A stretch of DNA of 64,000 bases from the NCBI RefSeq assembly GCF_024758505.1, contig NZ_CP077970.1, positions 7,750,001 through 7,814,000 on the forward strand. The letters are read 5' to 3'. This document shows, piece by piece, positions 17,783 to 26,695 of this stretch. Positions within the stretch are counted from its first letter, which is position 1; the number at the start of each line of letters is the position of its first letter. The notes beneath the pieces are model-generated. The model was given only the letters and a program-made list of their open reading frames with translations. It did no database searches and was not told the origin of the DNA. Position numbers and translations under genes: made by a program. The DNA comes from Bradyrhizobium arachidis (GTDB lineage Bacteria; Pseudomonadota; Alphaproteobacteria; Rhizobiales; Xanthobacteraceae).

Positions 17783-19129
17783 TCATGCCGTCTGTGCACC
17801 CGGAACCGGCTCATCTCCGCCGACAGCATCGACGAGCCCGTTACTTGAGGGATCAATCTCGCCGTTCAGGATACCATGCGCTTTTGCCCGATCGATGTCG
17901 CCTTCCCATGACGCGACGACGACGGTGGCAACGCAGTTTCCGACATAATTGCCGAGCGCGCGGGCAATGCCGATGAACCAGTCGACCGACAGGATGAGCA
18001 CAAGGCCAATCGCCGGAATAGCCGGGATAGCGGCAAGCGTCGCGGCGAGCACGACGATGGCCGAGCCTGGAACGCCGTGAGCACCTTTCGAAGTGAGTAG
18101 CGCAACGCCAAGAATGGCCAGGAGGTCACCCGTGGCAAGCGGCGTGTTGGTCGCCTGTGCAATGAAGACTGCGGCCAAGGTCAGGTAGATGGAGAACGCG
18201 TCCAGATTGAACGAATATCCGGTCGGAATCACCAGGCCAACGGTCGACCGCTTGATGCCGAGCTGCTCGAGCTTTCGCATGGTTTGCGGCAGCACACTGT
18301 CGCCTGCGGCGGTGCCGAGAACGATCATCAACTCTTCGCGCAAGTACGCGAGCAACTTGAACAGGCTGAAGCCAGACAGTCGCATGATCGCGCCGAGCAC
18401 TACGATCACAAACAGGACCACGGCCAAATAGAACAGGCCGACGAGTCCGCCGAGTTGCTTGAGCGAACCAATACCGTACTTGCCAACGGTGAAGGCGATC
18501 GCACCAAACACGCCAATCGGGGCGAGCCGGACGACGAAATTCATCATCTTGAAAATGATTTCGTTGACGCGCTCGACGAACTCGACGACTGGCCTCGCCC
18601 GCTCGCCGCACAAGGACACGGCGCAGCCGAACATGATGGAGATAATCAGCACCTGCAGGACGTCGCCAGAGCTGAAGGCCCCCACCATCGTCGAGGGGAT
18701 GAGCTTCATCAGGAACTCGGAGACGCCGCCTCCGGCGACCTGGGCCGCGGTCTGGCTGAACCCGCTGAGGGCCTTGGCGTCGAGCGTCTTCGGGTCGATG
18801 TTCATTCCCGCGCCCGGCTCGAAGTAGTAGGCAAGCGCAATGCCGAACACCAGTGCGACGGTGGTGACGATCTCGAAATAGAGTAGTGAGCGGATGCCGA
18901 CCCTTCCAACCTTCGACAGATCTCCCGCCGCAGAGATACCGTGCACGACGACGCAGAACACGATCACGGGCACCAGCATCTTGATCAGCTTGATGAAGCC
19001 GTCGCCGAGCGGCTTCATCTGAAGGGCGAGGTCGGGGTTAGCCATGCCGAGAGCGATGCCCAGCAATAGCGCAATGACCACTTGGAAGAAGAGTGACTTG
19101 AAGATCTTGGGCACGGCTTTTCCTCGCAT
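17783..19129 (-). CDS. dicarboxylate/amino acid:cation symporter (DctA family), ureide-linked
   Basis: This 448-residue DAACS-family secondary carrier begins KSLFFQVVIALLLGIALGM and has the usual eight helices plus two re-entrant loops. The C-terminal substrate region LVIPTGYSFNLDAFSIYLTLAAVFIA is clear. The first re-entrant loop reads GTAAGDSVLPQTM where DctA proteins have a serine-rich GTSSSESALP-type loop, so the substrate may not be a C4-dicarboxylate. It is the first gene of a predicted dctA-allA-allE operon and is divergent from a LysR regulator. A ureido acid such as allantoate or ureidoglycolate is a reasonable but unproven substrate. Confidence 0.85.
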   Translation of the reverse strand: MRGKAVPKIFKSLFFQVVIALLLGIALGMANPDLALQMKPLGDGFIKLIKMLVPVIVFCVVVHGISAAGDLSKVGRVGIRSLLYFEIVTTVALVFGIALAYYFEPGAGMNIDPKTLDAKALSGFSQTAAQVAGGGVSEFLMKLIPSTMVGAFSSGDVLQVLIISIMFGCAVSLCGERARPVVEFVERVNEIIFKMMNFVVRLAPIGVFGAIAFTVGKYGIGSLKQLGGLVGLFYLAVVLFVIVVLGAIMRLSGFSLFKLLAYLREELMIVLGTAAGDSVLPQTMRKLEQLGIKRSTVGLVIPTGYSFNLDAFSIYLTLAAVFIAQATNTPLATGDLLAILGVALLTSKGAHGVPGSAIVVLAATLAAIPAIPAIGLVLILSVDWFIGIARALGNYVGNCVATVVVASWEGDIDRAKAHGILNGEIDPSSNGLVDAVGGDEPVPGAQTA

Positions 19130-19321
19130 GGCTATATCTTCGATTTGGTGCGGCTTGGTGGGCCCTCAGGCCTCCGCCTATCTTGTTGTTGGTGGCGACG
19201 TGTCGTCGTACTCGCAAAGGAACGCCCCCTGCCGTGATCGCGCGCCGGCTCGCAGGGGGCTCCATCGGGCATTCGTTGACCATCGTGGATTTCAAGTCCA
19301 ATATATAGAACGACACGATTG

Positions 19322-19336
19322 ATAGGATTTTCCTAT
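19322..19336. promoter_or_regulatory. short inverted repeat at the lysR start
   Basis: ATAGGA (19322-19327) and TCCTAT (19331-19336) form a 6-bp inverted repeat that spans the AGGA ribosome site and ends on the ATG at 19335. It may serve autoregulation of the LysR gene or be chance. The rest of the 205-base divergent gap shows no other clear dyad. Confidence 0.3.
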
Positions 19337-20249
19337 GGATCTCCGCCAGCTCCGGTACTTCATCGCCGTCGCCGAGGAGCGCAGCTTCACCCTCGCCGCC
19401 CGGCGGCTGAACCTTTCCCAGCCACCGCTGAGCCAGCACATCCAAACGCTGGAGGCAGAGCTCAAGACGCAGCTTCTCCACAGGACCAGCCGCCGGGTCG
19501 AACTGACCCAGGCCGGCGAAGCCCTGCTGGCGCGAGGGCGCGCTATTCTCCAGCAGATCAAGCTCGCAGAAGACGAAGTTCAGTCGATCGGCGCTGGCTT
19601 AGTCGGAACGCTTGACGTTGGTGCAACGGGCTCCATCCTGCGCGGGCGGCTGGCGGAGCTGCTTGCCGCCTACCGAAAGATTGCTCCGTCGGTGAGGACC
19701 ACGGTGCATGAGCAGGCGCCGGCACTGCAGATCGCAGCCCTCCTCAACCGCACGACCAACATTTGTCTTATTCGCGGCGTTCCGACCGAACGCGGCCTGA
19801 CCAGCAAGCTTGCGTGGCGGGAAGAGGTTGTTCTCGCCCTGCCCCACGCGCACCCGTTGGCCGGGCGCAAGCGCGTTGCGCTCGGCGAACTGGCATCGGA
19901 GGATCACATCGTCCTCGACCCCAATAGTTCCGAATTCGCACGCTACGTCCAGAAATGCTGTGTCGATGCCGGCTTTCTGCCGCGGGTATCCCAGCAGGTT
20001 GTCGACGCCCAGTCGATGCCGAGCCTGATTGCCGCGGGCTTTGGCGTGGCGCTCGTGCCGCAATCCATTGCGCGCTTCACCACAGCCGACATCATATTCC
20101 GGCCTATCAGACCCTCGCCACCATCGGCCGACGTGTTTCTCGTGTTCAGAGAGGACGAGACGTCGATGGTCGTGCACAATTTCATCAAGCTGGCCCTTCG
20201 CTACCTAAGCCGGAGCAAGAGTCTGGGCCAATCCTCCAAGAAGCGCTAA
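19335..20249 (+). CDS. LysR-family transcriptional regulator of the ureide module
   Basis: This 304-residue regulator has the classical N-terminus MDLRQLRYFIAVAEERSFTL, an HTH with LNLSQPPLSQHIQTLEAELKTQL, and a periplasmic-binding-protein-like effector domain (residues about 90-290). AGFGVALVPQSIARF near residue 235 is a common LysR feature. It is divergent from dctA-allA-allE and is the obvious candidate regulator of that operon. An AGGA motif lies 8 bases before the ATG. The effector could be allantoin, allantoate or ureidoglycolate; this is inferred from position only. Confidence 0.87.
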   Translation: MDLRQLRYFIAVAEERSFTLAARRLNLSQPPLSQHIQTLEAELKTQLLHRTSRRVELTQAGEALLARGRAILQQIKLAEDEVQSIGAGLVGTLDVGATGSILRGRLAELLAAYRKIAPSVRTTVHEQAPALQIAALLNRTTNICLIRGVPTERGLTSKLAWREEVVLALPHAHPLAGRKRVALGELASEDHIVLDPNSSEFARYVQKCCVDAGFLPRVSQQVVDAQSMPSLIAAGFGVALVPQSIARFTTADIIFRPIRPSPPSADVFLVFREDETSMVVHNFIKLALRYLSRSKSLGQSSKKR

Positions 20250-20286
20250 TCAAAAATCTTGCAGCCTGCGGATCCTCGACCACCTG

Positions 20287-21297
20287 TCAGTCGATACGGG
20301 GGATCTTGGCCTCGTCGATGACTTTCGACCATTTGGCGATTTCGGCCCGGATCAGTATCCGCATATCCTCGGACGTACTGCCGCGCGCCTCTCCGCCGGT
20401 CGCCGTCTCGAGCGCCTTCTTTACCGCGGGATCGCCGAGCATCGAGGCGACCTCCCGGTTCAGCCTGGTGACGATATCGGCCGGAGTGCCTTTCGGTGCC
20501 AGAAGCCCGGCCCAGGTCCGCACATCATATCCTTCGAGACCCGCTTCCGCGACCGACGGCACGTTCGGCAACAGCCCCGTCCGCGTCGGTGATGTCACGG
20601 CAAGACCCCGAATGGCGCCGCTCTCGATCTGGCCGGCCAGCAACACCGTCGTGCCGACGATCACCGGCACCTCTCCGCCGAGCAGCGCCGTCGCGCTCGG
20701 CGCGTCGCCCCGATAGGGGACATGCACCATTTTGATTCCGGCGGTCGTGTTCAACAGCTCACCCGCGAGATGATGGGTGCTGCCGAACCCGACCGATCCG
20801 AAGCTGATCTCGTCCGGCTTCTGCTTCGCCAGTGCGATCAGATCCGGCAATGTCTTCGCGGGGTGATCCGCCCGCACGGCAACGACGAGCGCATAGTAGA
20901 CGAGCGTCGAGACCATCTCGAAGCTGTCGGTCGGATGATAGGCGAGCGTCTTGTAGAGCGCGCCGGAGATCGCGTGTGCGCCCGTCACGAGTCCCAACGT
21001 ATAGCCGTCGGGAGCCGCGTTCGCGACCGCGGCCGCGGCAATGTTTCCGCCAGCACCGGGCTTGGCCTCGACGATGACCGGCTGTCCCAGCCTCTTCGAA
21101 AGACCTTCGGATACGATACGTGCGAGTGTATCTGCAGCTCCGCCCGCCGCAAAACCGTGCAACAGCCGTATTGGGCGGTTTGGATAAGTCTGCGCGACAG
21201 TCATCGAAGGCACCAGAGCAAGCAGCCCCGTGGCAATGAGCGCCGCCGCTGTCGCAAACACCCTCAGACGTCCAAGCAAACCAGATTTCCCAGCCAT
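20287..21297 (-). CDS. Bug-family tripartite tricarboxylate transporter substrate-binding protein
   Basis: This 336-residue Bug/TctC protein has a signal peptide (FATAAALIATGLLALVP, cleavage near TVAQ). The mature start TYPNRPIRLLHGFAAGGAAD, VEAKPGAGGNIAAAAVANA and HVPYRGDAPSATALLGGEV are diagnostic. ATG 21297 follows GAAGGGGGAACGCG, a good ribosome site, and is preferred to a start 69 bases upstream. It is the last gene of a minus-strand unit of five (VOC protein, hydrolase, Ldh dehydrogenase, FAH protein, Bug protein). No TctAB permease is present. The ligand is presumably the substrate of this catabolic unit. Confidence 0.9.
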   Translation of the reverse strand: MAGKSGLLGRLRVFATAAALIATGLLALVPSMTVAQTYPNRPIRLLHGFAAGGAADTLARIVSEGLSKRLGQPVIVEAKPGAGGNIAAAAVANAAPDGYTLGLVTGAHAISGALYKTLAYHPTDSFEMVSTLVYYALVVAVRADHPAKTLPDLIALAKQKPDEISFGSVGFGSTHHLAGELLNTTAGIKMVHVPYRGDAPSATALLGGEVPVIVGTTVLLAGQIESGAIRGLAVTSPTRTGLLPNVPSVAEAGLEGYDVRTWAGLLAPKGTPADIVTRLNREVASMLGDPAVKKALETATGGEARGSTSEDMRILIRAEIAKWSKVIDEAKIPRID

Positions 21298-21362
21298 CGC
21301 GTTCCCCCTTCTTGTTGTTGTGGTGGACGGATTGAGCATCGGAAACGCACCGGTGCCGCAAG

Positions 21363-22223
21363 TCACTCGTCGACGACGCGATTTCTGAGCACGCCGATTT
21401 TCTCGACCTCCACCTCCACCACATCGTCCGGCTTGAGGAAGATCGGCGGCTTACGGGTGAAGCCAACGCCGGCCGGCGTGCCAGTGGCGATTACATCGCC
21501 CGGCACGAGGTCAAAGATCGTGGAGCAATACTCAATCAGTCGCGGGATCGGAAAGATCAGCATCGACGTGTCGGATACCTGCATCACCGTTCCATTGACC
21601 CGCGTCTCAATCTTGAGCTTCGTGGGGTCGCCAATTTCATCCGGCGTCACCAGCCAGGGCCCGAACGGACCGGTGCCGACGAAATTCTTGCCCGATGCGA
21701 TCTGCTGGGCATGACGCTGCCAGTCGCGCACGCTGACATCGTTGTAGATCGAATAGCCGGCGACATGCGCCCAGGCATCGGACTGGCTGATATGGCGACC
21801 GGCCTTTCCGATCACCACCGCAAGCTCGCCTTCCCAGTCGAGATTGTCCGAGACCTTCGGCCGAATGATTGGCTCGTCGTGGCCAACCTGCGAGCGCCAG
21901 ACCCTCAGGAAGATCGGCGGATACCCGGTGAGCTCGCGCTTCATGCCGAAGGCCACGGCCTCGTTGTGATGATCGAGGTAGTTGCGGACGGCGCAGACGA
22001 TCTTTTCGGGCCGCGGAATGATCGGCAGGAATTTGATATCCGAAAGTCCCGGACCCGGCCTCCCTGCGCCGACGATTTCGTTGCGGCGCGCGAAATCGTC
22101 GCTCGCGATGAAATCCGCGAGCGTCGGATAATGCGGCAGGGCCTTGCCGAGGTCGAGCACGGCGTCTCCAATGACTGCGCCCCAGCTTTCCCGTCTGCCC
22201 TCGGAGAACGACAACAGTTTCAT
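21363..22223 (-). CDS. fumarylacetoacetate hydrolase (FAH) family protein
   Basis: This 286-residue protein has the FAH fold. KIVCAVRNYLDHHNEA (near residue 75) corresponds to the conserved start of the domain. The metal-binding acidic residues are in NLDWEGELAVVIGK, GYSIYNDVSVRDWQ follows, and GDVIATGTPAGVGFTRKPP is near the C-terminus. Members catalyse hydrolysis of acylpyruvates or fumarylpyruvate, isomerise or decarboxylate homoprotocatechuate products, or hydrate 2-keto-4-pentenoates. In an operon with an extradiol dioxygenase-like protein it would fit a late step in meta-cleavage or gentisate-type degradation. The precise reaction cannot be assigned. Confidence 0.85.
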   Translation of the reverse strand: MKLLSFSEGRRESWGAVIGDAVLDLGKALPHYPTLADFIASDDFARRNEIVGAGRPGPGLSDIKFLPIIPRPEKIVCAVRNYLDHHNEAVAFGMKRELTGYPPIFLRVWRSQVGHDEPIIRPKVSDNLDWEGELAVVIGKAGRHISQSDAWAHVAGYSIYNDVSVRDWQRHAQQIASGKNFVGTGPFGPWLVTPDEIGDPTKLKIETRVNGTVMQVSDTSMLIFPIPRLIEYCSTIFDLVPGDVIATGTPAGVGFTRKPPIFLKPDDVVEVEVEKIGVLRNRVVDE

Positions 22224-22252
22224 GGTTCGACCTCGCTCGCGATCATCCTCGC

Positions 22253-23302
22253 TTAGGCGAGGTCTTCGGGCGCCACGACGTTCAGCTTCTTGGCAAGCGT
22301 CACCAGCCTCGAGCGCGTTCCCTGTGCGAGCGGGATCCCGGTACGCGATCGCCTTTCCATCACCTCGAAACCTCGCTCGCCCGGCAAATAAACGCCGTCC
22401 AGTCCGTCGGCCAAAGGCAGGGCCTTGATGGCCGTGCGGAGACGATCGACGTCAAAAGTGAAATTGTTGCCGAAGGCTGAGGGATCGAGCACAGCAACCA
22501 GGCCGTTGCCGCCGGGATCGCTGCCGTCAGCCAGCGCCATACTGATGAGGGGATTCGCCACCATCACGCTGGCCAGAACTTCGATCATCAGGGAAAGCCC
22601 CGAGCCCTTGGGGCCGGCCATCGGCAAGACCGCCTTCACCTTGCGCGGGTCCGTCGTCTCTCGCCCACTCTCGTCGACACCCCAGCCGGCCGGAATCGTC
22701 TGACCGGCGTCCTTGGCAGCCATGATCTTCCCGATCGCCACCGCGGCCGTCGACATGTCCAGGAGCAAGGGGCGGTCCGGATTGCTGGTGGGTGCGGCAA
22801 TCGCGATCGGGTTGGTCGAGACACCTTCGGCCTTCGATCCATGGTAGACCATGAGAGGCTTTGACGCCGTCATGGCAATCGCAACGCGCCCAGCTCGAGC
22901 GGCCTGTTGCACGTAGTATCCGATCGCGCCGGCATGAGTGATGGCGCGGACCGCACACCAGCCAATGCCGTTGACGTCCGCGAGCTCGATCGCAGCTTGC
23001 GTTGCGAGGTTCATCCCCACGGCGCCGGGCGCACGTTGCGCATCGATCACGGCGACCGCGCCCTTGCCCGAGACCCGGCGCGGTTCAGCGGCTGGATTGA
23101 TCAGACCAAGCTCGACCATCTCGACATAGCGGGGAATCCGCAGCACGCCATGCGAGTCGACGCCGCGCAGATTAGCCCAGACGAGCATGGCCGCCGTCTG
23201 CTCCGCCTGATCGGCCGTAAATCCGCCTGCCCTCAGCAGTGCGGCTGCGAAGCCCTGGAGCGTGCCAGAGCCGATCCCGACCATATCCGTAGCCACGCCC
23301 AC
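22253..23302 (-). CDS. Ldh-family NAD(P)-dependent dehydrogenase (malate/L-lactate/ureidoglycolate type)
   Basis: This 349-residue protein belongs to the Ldh_2 (YbiC/AllD/ComC) family, which is unrelated to classical Rossmann dehydrogenases. Markers are ANLRGVDSHGVLRIPRYVE with the catalytic histidine near residue 50, TASKPLMVYHGSKAEGVSTN, and MAGPKGSGLSLMIEVLASVM. It oxidises a 2-hydroxy acid to a 2-oxo acid, or reduces delta-1-piperideine-type imines in some members. It starts 4 bases after the preceding hydrolase gene ends, so the two are probably coupled. The genome context (aromatic degradation) suggests a hydroxy acid intermediate, not ureidoglycolate. Confidence 0.85.
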   Translation of the reverse strand: MGVATDMVGIGSGTLQGFAAALLRAGGFTADQAEQTAAMLVWANLRGVDSHGVLRIPRYVEMVELGLINPAAEPRRVSGKGAVAVIDAQRAPGAVGMNLATQAAIELADVNGIGWCAVRAITHAGAIGYYVQQAARAGRVAIAMTASKPLMVYHGSKAEGVSTNPIAIAAPTSNPDRPLLLDMSTAAVAIGKIMAAKDAGQTIPAGWGVDESGRETTDPRKVKAVLPMAGPKGSGLSLMIEVLASVMVANPLISMALADGSDPGGNGLVAVLDPSAFGNNFTFDVDRLRTAIKALPLADGLDGVYLPGERGFEVMERRSRTGIPLAQGTRSRLVTLAKKLNVVAPEDLA

Positions 23303-23305
23303 CGC

Positions 23306-24187
23306 TCAGGCTCCCAGCGGCGAGGGAAAGAACTTGTCGAGCCAACCCTTGATGATCGCCTTGGTGCGCGGCGCATCCTCATGCGCGAGCGGGAAATGCG
23401 AGGTCCCGGTGATCAGGACGAGCTCGGCCGGCTGACCGGCCTTTTCGAACATCCGGATCGATTGCTCCGTCGGAGTGATCGTGTCGTTTGCGGTGTGCAG
23501 GAACAGGATCGGACGCGGTGCGATGTTGCCGACGACCTCGTCGGCGCGGAAATTGTACATGCTCCACGCCGTCTCCACCGGAATCTCCATGATCGCCTTG
23601 GGCGAGAGGTTCTTGCGCAGATGCTCCGGGATCGGCACTGCATCGAAGCGGGAGATCCACATGCTCTTGCCCGTCTCCTGCTTCTGCTTGCGGCCCTTTT
23701 CCAAAAGACCGGTGAACTTGGCCCAGGCCTCGGGCGTCGGATGCTGTCCGCGGAACTTGCGTTCGCCGTCGCCCCAGCCGCAGGACGAGATTACGCAGGC
23801 GAAGCGATCGTCCACGCCGGCGGAATAGACCGAGACGGCCGCGCCAAAACTGTGGCCGACCACGCCGATCCGCGTGGGATCGACCTCCTCGCGCTCGGCC
23901 AGGAATGTCAGTGCGTTCTTGGCGTCCGCCACCTGGTCGAAGCAGCGCACCTGTGCCCGCTCACCCTCGCTTTCGCCACAGGAGCGAAAATCGAAACGGA
24001 GCGCCACATATCCCATCTCCTCGAGCATGCGCGCCTGGATTTCGGCGTGGGACTCGTCCTTAGAGCCGACGAAGCCGTGCAACACGATGAAAGCCGGCAG
24101 CCGCTGGCCTGATTTGCGCGCATCCGGCACGTGGAGAACGGCGGAAAGCTTGAGCCCGTCGGAACGGAAAGAGAGCTTTTCTTGCAT
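23306..24187 (-). CDS. alpha/beta hydrolase (esterase-like)
   Basis: This 293-residue alpha/beta hydrolase has the start of its fold at AFIVLHGFVGSKDESHAE, nucleophile Ser113 in GVVGHSFGAAVSV, a probable catalytic Asp in LFLHTANDTITP and the catalytic His in ITGTSHFPLAH near the C-terminus. The region between residues 130 and 200 is a lid. The sequence resembles dienelactone-hydrolase-like or acyl esterase members with a SCGESEGE strand. It lies between the VOC gene (54-base gap) and the Ldh gene (4-base gap). It could hydrolyse a ring-cleavage product or an ester; there is no decisive feature. Confidence 0.82.
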   Translation of the reverse strand: MQEKLSFRSDGLKLSAVLHVPDARKSGQRLPAFIVLHGFVGSKDESHAEIQARMLEEMGYVALRFDFRSCGESEGERAQVRCFDQVADAKNALTFLAEREEVDPTRIGVVGHSFGAAVSVYSAGVDDRFACVISSCGWGDGERKFRGQHPTPEAWAKFTGLLEKGRKQKQETGKSMWISRFDAVPIPEHLRKNLSPKAIMEIPVETAWSMYNFRADEVVGNIAPRPILFLHTANDTITPTEQSIRMFEKAGQPAELVLITGTSHFPLAHEDAPRTKAIIKGWLDKFFPSPLGA

Positions 24188-24241
24188 TGGCGTATCCTTA
24201 GGTACTGCAGGGCGCGAGGCGAAGACCGATGGACGGCCTTG

Positions 24242-25144
24242 TTAGTTGACGGCGGTGAAGGGAAAATGATGCTGGCGCCACTCGAGCGGTGCAGGCGTCC
24301 CCCAGACATTCATCGCCCGCACATTGCCTGGGCGCTCGAGGTTGGTGATGACGTTTGGCTCGTAATCCCCGTCATCCGCGATCAGGGCCATCGAGCCGGA
24401 GCATTCGATCATCACTCCGCTGGAGTCGGTGTAATAGGCATAGGTGTTATCGCCGGGCCGATGGCGACCCGGCCCCCACAGCATCTCCTTGTCGAACCGA
24501 TCGAGCAGGTCGCCGAGCTTGAGGTAGTCGTTGAACTCCCTGAACTCGAAAGAATAGTGGTGCAACCCGACCTTGCCGCGAACGACGCCGAGGATGTGAT
24601 GCTGGCGATTGCCGCCATACATCCAGCTCAGGCTGTCGTCGACCATGCGTTCCGACAAGCGAAGCCCGCAGATCATTTCGAGCTGCCGGCGCGTTGCCGC
24701 GGGATCCGGCGTCGTCAGATTGAGGTGATCCATACGATTGGGACCGACGCCATGGGTTGGGTGACGTCGCGAATTGATCTTGTTGCGAATGGGGGTGTGG
24801 ATCTCGAAGCGCAGCCCCTCGGGCGTGGCAAAGGTGACGCTGGCCTCGATGCACTTCAGGCTCGGTTCTCGCGACTGGATCCGGCAACCCGCGCCTTCGA
24901 CACGCGACGCCACCTCACGGACCGCTTCGACCGTCAACGCCTCCAATCCGATCGTATGCACGGCGTTTTCGTGCGACCTGAACAGCACCAGTTCGGCCGC
25001 GCGTCCATTTGAGCTCAGCCAGGTCTGGCGGTCATCCGAATGGGTAACGTGCAACCCGAGGATTTCGGTCGCTTCCCGCACCACCGCCTCGGTCACGGTC
25101 GTATTGATCTTCACGTGCCCGACTGCGTTCACCAAATGCGACAT
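24242..25144 (-). CDS. VOC-family protein, extradiol ring-cleavage dioxygenase-like
   Basis: This 300-residue protein contains two vicinal-oxygen-chelate modules. Possible iron ligands are a His in MDHLNLTTPD (near residue 140), a His in GLHHYSFEF (near 210) and Glu in GVMIECSGSMAL (near 255), which is the His-His-Glu order of type I extradiol dioxygenases such as catechol 2,3-dioxygenase. The N-terminal module has GHVKINTTV. Length is typical. It is the first gene of the five-gene minus-strand unit and is divergent from a broken acyl-CoA dehydrogenase gene, with a TTTCGAAA palindrome in between. Ring cleavage of a catechol-type intermediate is inferred. Confidence 0.75.
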   Translation of the reverse strand: MSHLVNAVGHVKINTTVTEAVVREATEILGLHVTHSDDRQTWLSSNGRAAELVLFRSHENAVHTIGLEALTVEAVREVASRVEGAGCRIQSREPSLKCIEASVTFATPEGLRFEIHTPIRNKINSRRHPTHGVGPNRMDHLNLTTPDPAATRRQLEMICGLRLSERMVDDSLSWMYGGNRQHHILGVVRGKVGLHHYSFEFREFNDYLKLGDLLDRFDKEMLWGPGRHRPGDNTYAYYTDSSGVMIECSGSMALIADDGDYEPNVITNLERPGNVRAMNVWGTPAPLEWRQHHFPFTAVN

Positions 25145-25226
25145 CGCCGCCTCCCGACTTTTGAGCTGTTTGAGCCTCTGCTACCGCATTGAAAGGGCAA
25201 TGGCAATATATTTTCGATCATAATTG

Positions 25227-25242
25227 ATTATTTCGAAAATAT
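25227..25242. promoter_or_regulatory. candidate GntR operator, site 1 (TATTTCGAAAATA)
   Basis: A near-perfect palindrome TTATTTCGAAAATAT (25228-25242) lies between the divergent VOC operon (start 25144) and the glutaryl-CoA dehydrogenase gene (start 25305). A related half-site, ATATTTTCGATCA, lies just to its left (25208-25220). The same palindrome occurs at 26.6, 27.6 and 37.1 kb. Confidence 0.6.
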
Positions 25243-25304
25243 GTGAGATGGACGCCACCTTCAACGGCCGAGAAGGCTCCCGGCACACGGAGAAGGTGAG
25301 AGCG

Positions 25305-26501
25305 ATGGCAGGCGTAAAACAGAGCAATCCGTTCGCGTGGGACGATCCATTCCTGCTCGAGACACAACTTGCCGAGGAAGAGCGGATGATTCGCAACACC
25401 GCGCGCGCCTATGTGCAGGAGCGCCTTGCTCCGCGTGTCCGACAGGCCTTCCGCAACGAGCGCACCGACCCGGCGATCTTCCGCGAGATGGGCGAGCTCG
25501 GCCTTTTGGGTGTGACCATCCCCGAGGCCTATGGCGGCATCGGCGCATCCTACGTCGCTTACGGTCTCATTGCGCGCGAGGTCGAACGCGTCGATAGCGG
25601 CTACCGCTCGATGATGTCTGTGCAATCGTTGCTGGTCATGTATCCGATCCACGCCTATGGCTCGGAGACGCAACGGCGCAAATATCTCCCCAAACTCGCA
25701 AGCGGCGAAATGATCGGTTGCTTCGGCTTGACCGAGCCCGACGCGGGGTCCGATCCAGGCAGCATGAAAACGCGCGCGGCAAAGATCGCCGGTGGCTATC
25801 GGCTCACCGGCGCAAAGATCTGGATCACCAATGCACCAATCGCCGACGTCTTCATCGTATGGGCGAAGTCCGATGCGCATGGCGGCAAGATCCGCGGCTT
25901 CGTTCTGGAGAATGGCTTGGCCGGCCTCTCGGCACCGAAGATCGATGGCAAACTGTCGCTGCGCGCTTCGGTCACCGGCGAAATCGTCCTCGACGGCGTC
26001 GAGGTCGATGATGGCGCGCTCCTGCCCGATGCGGAGGGCCTTGCCGGACCATTTGGCTGCCTCAATCGGGCACGCTACGGGATCGCCTGGGGCGCGATGG
26101 GCGCAGCCGAAGCCTGTTAGCATGCCGCACGACAGTACGGGCTCGACCGCAAGCAGTTCGGGCGGCCGCTCGCCAATACCCAGCTCTATCAGAAGAAACT
26201 CGCCGACATGCAAACGGAAATCGCGCTCGGCCTTCAGGCGGCGCTGCGCGTCGGCAGACTCTTTGACGAACGAAGCATGGCGCCCGAGATGATCAGCCTG
26301 ATCAAGCGCAATAATTGCGGCAAGGCGCTGGACATCGCGCGGCTCGCGCGTGACATGCATGGTGGTAACGGGATCTCGGACGAGTTCTGCGTCATGCGAC
26401 ACATGCTGAACCTTGAAACCGTCAACACCTATGAAGGCGCCCATGATGTGCATGCGCTGATTCTCGGCCGCGCACAGACCGGACTGCAGGCTTTCGGGTG
26501 A
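25305..26501 (+). pseudogene. glutaryl-CoA dehydrogenase-like gene interrupted by one in-frame amber codon
   Basis: The frame encodes a complete acyl-CoA dehydrogenase of about 398 residues except for TAG at 26118-26120 (codon 272). Before the stop are the N-terminal helices, [19 protein letters not shown] (FAD/substrate loop) and [17 protein letters not shown]. After it the same frame continues with [34 protein letters not shown] and [17 protein letters not shown], which carries the catalytic Glu of glutaryl-CoA dehydrogenases. The context ..AAEAC-stop-HAARQY indicates that the lost residue is the usual Trp (TGG to TAG). ATG 25305 follows GGAGAAGGTGAG. A recent nonsense mutation or a sequencing error is most likely; either product alone would lack a full active site. 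Confidence 0.85.
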
Positions 26502-26636
26502 CGAGCCGCTAAGGGGAAACGACGCACTCTCCGGTGAGGGGCTCTGGCGGATTGCCGGTGCCGCGCTGAGCCCTCGCGCGCGACGGGGTTCGGGCGCCGT
26601 TGCCGCCCGGTCGCTCCTTCATAGCCCGAAAAGTTT

Positions 26637-26653
26637 GATTTTTTTCGAAAATC
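26637..26653. promoter_or_regulatory. candidate GntR operator, site 2 (TTTTCGAAAA core)
   Basis: GATTTTTTTCGAAAATC contains the core TTTTCGAAAA (26642-26651) and lies about 45 bases before the GntR start at 26696, so it fits autoregulation. It is one of four related palindromes in the catabolic block. Confidence 0.6.
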
Positions 26654-26695
26654 AGCCCATAATCTTGGCTACGAACAGCAACCAGGGCTGCATGG

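Noticed and set aside
26118..26120. Amber codon read as pyrrolysine or another recoded residue
   Set aside because: Acyl-CoA dehydrogenases do not use pyrrolysine, no pyl genes are visible, and a Trp codon one base away explains the stop more simply.
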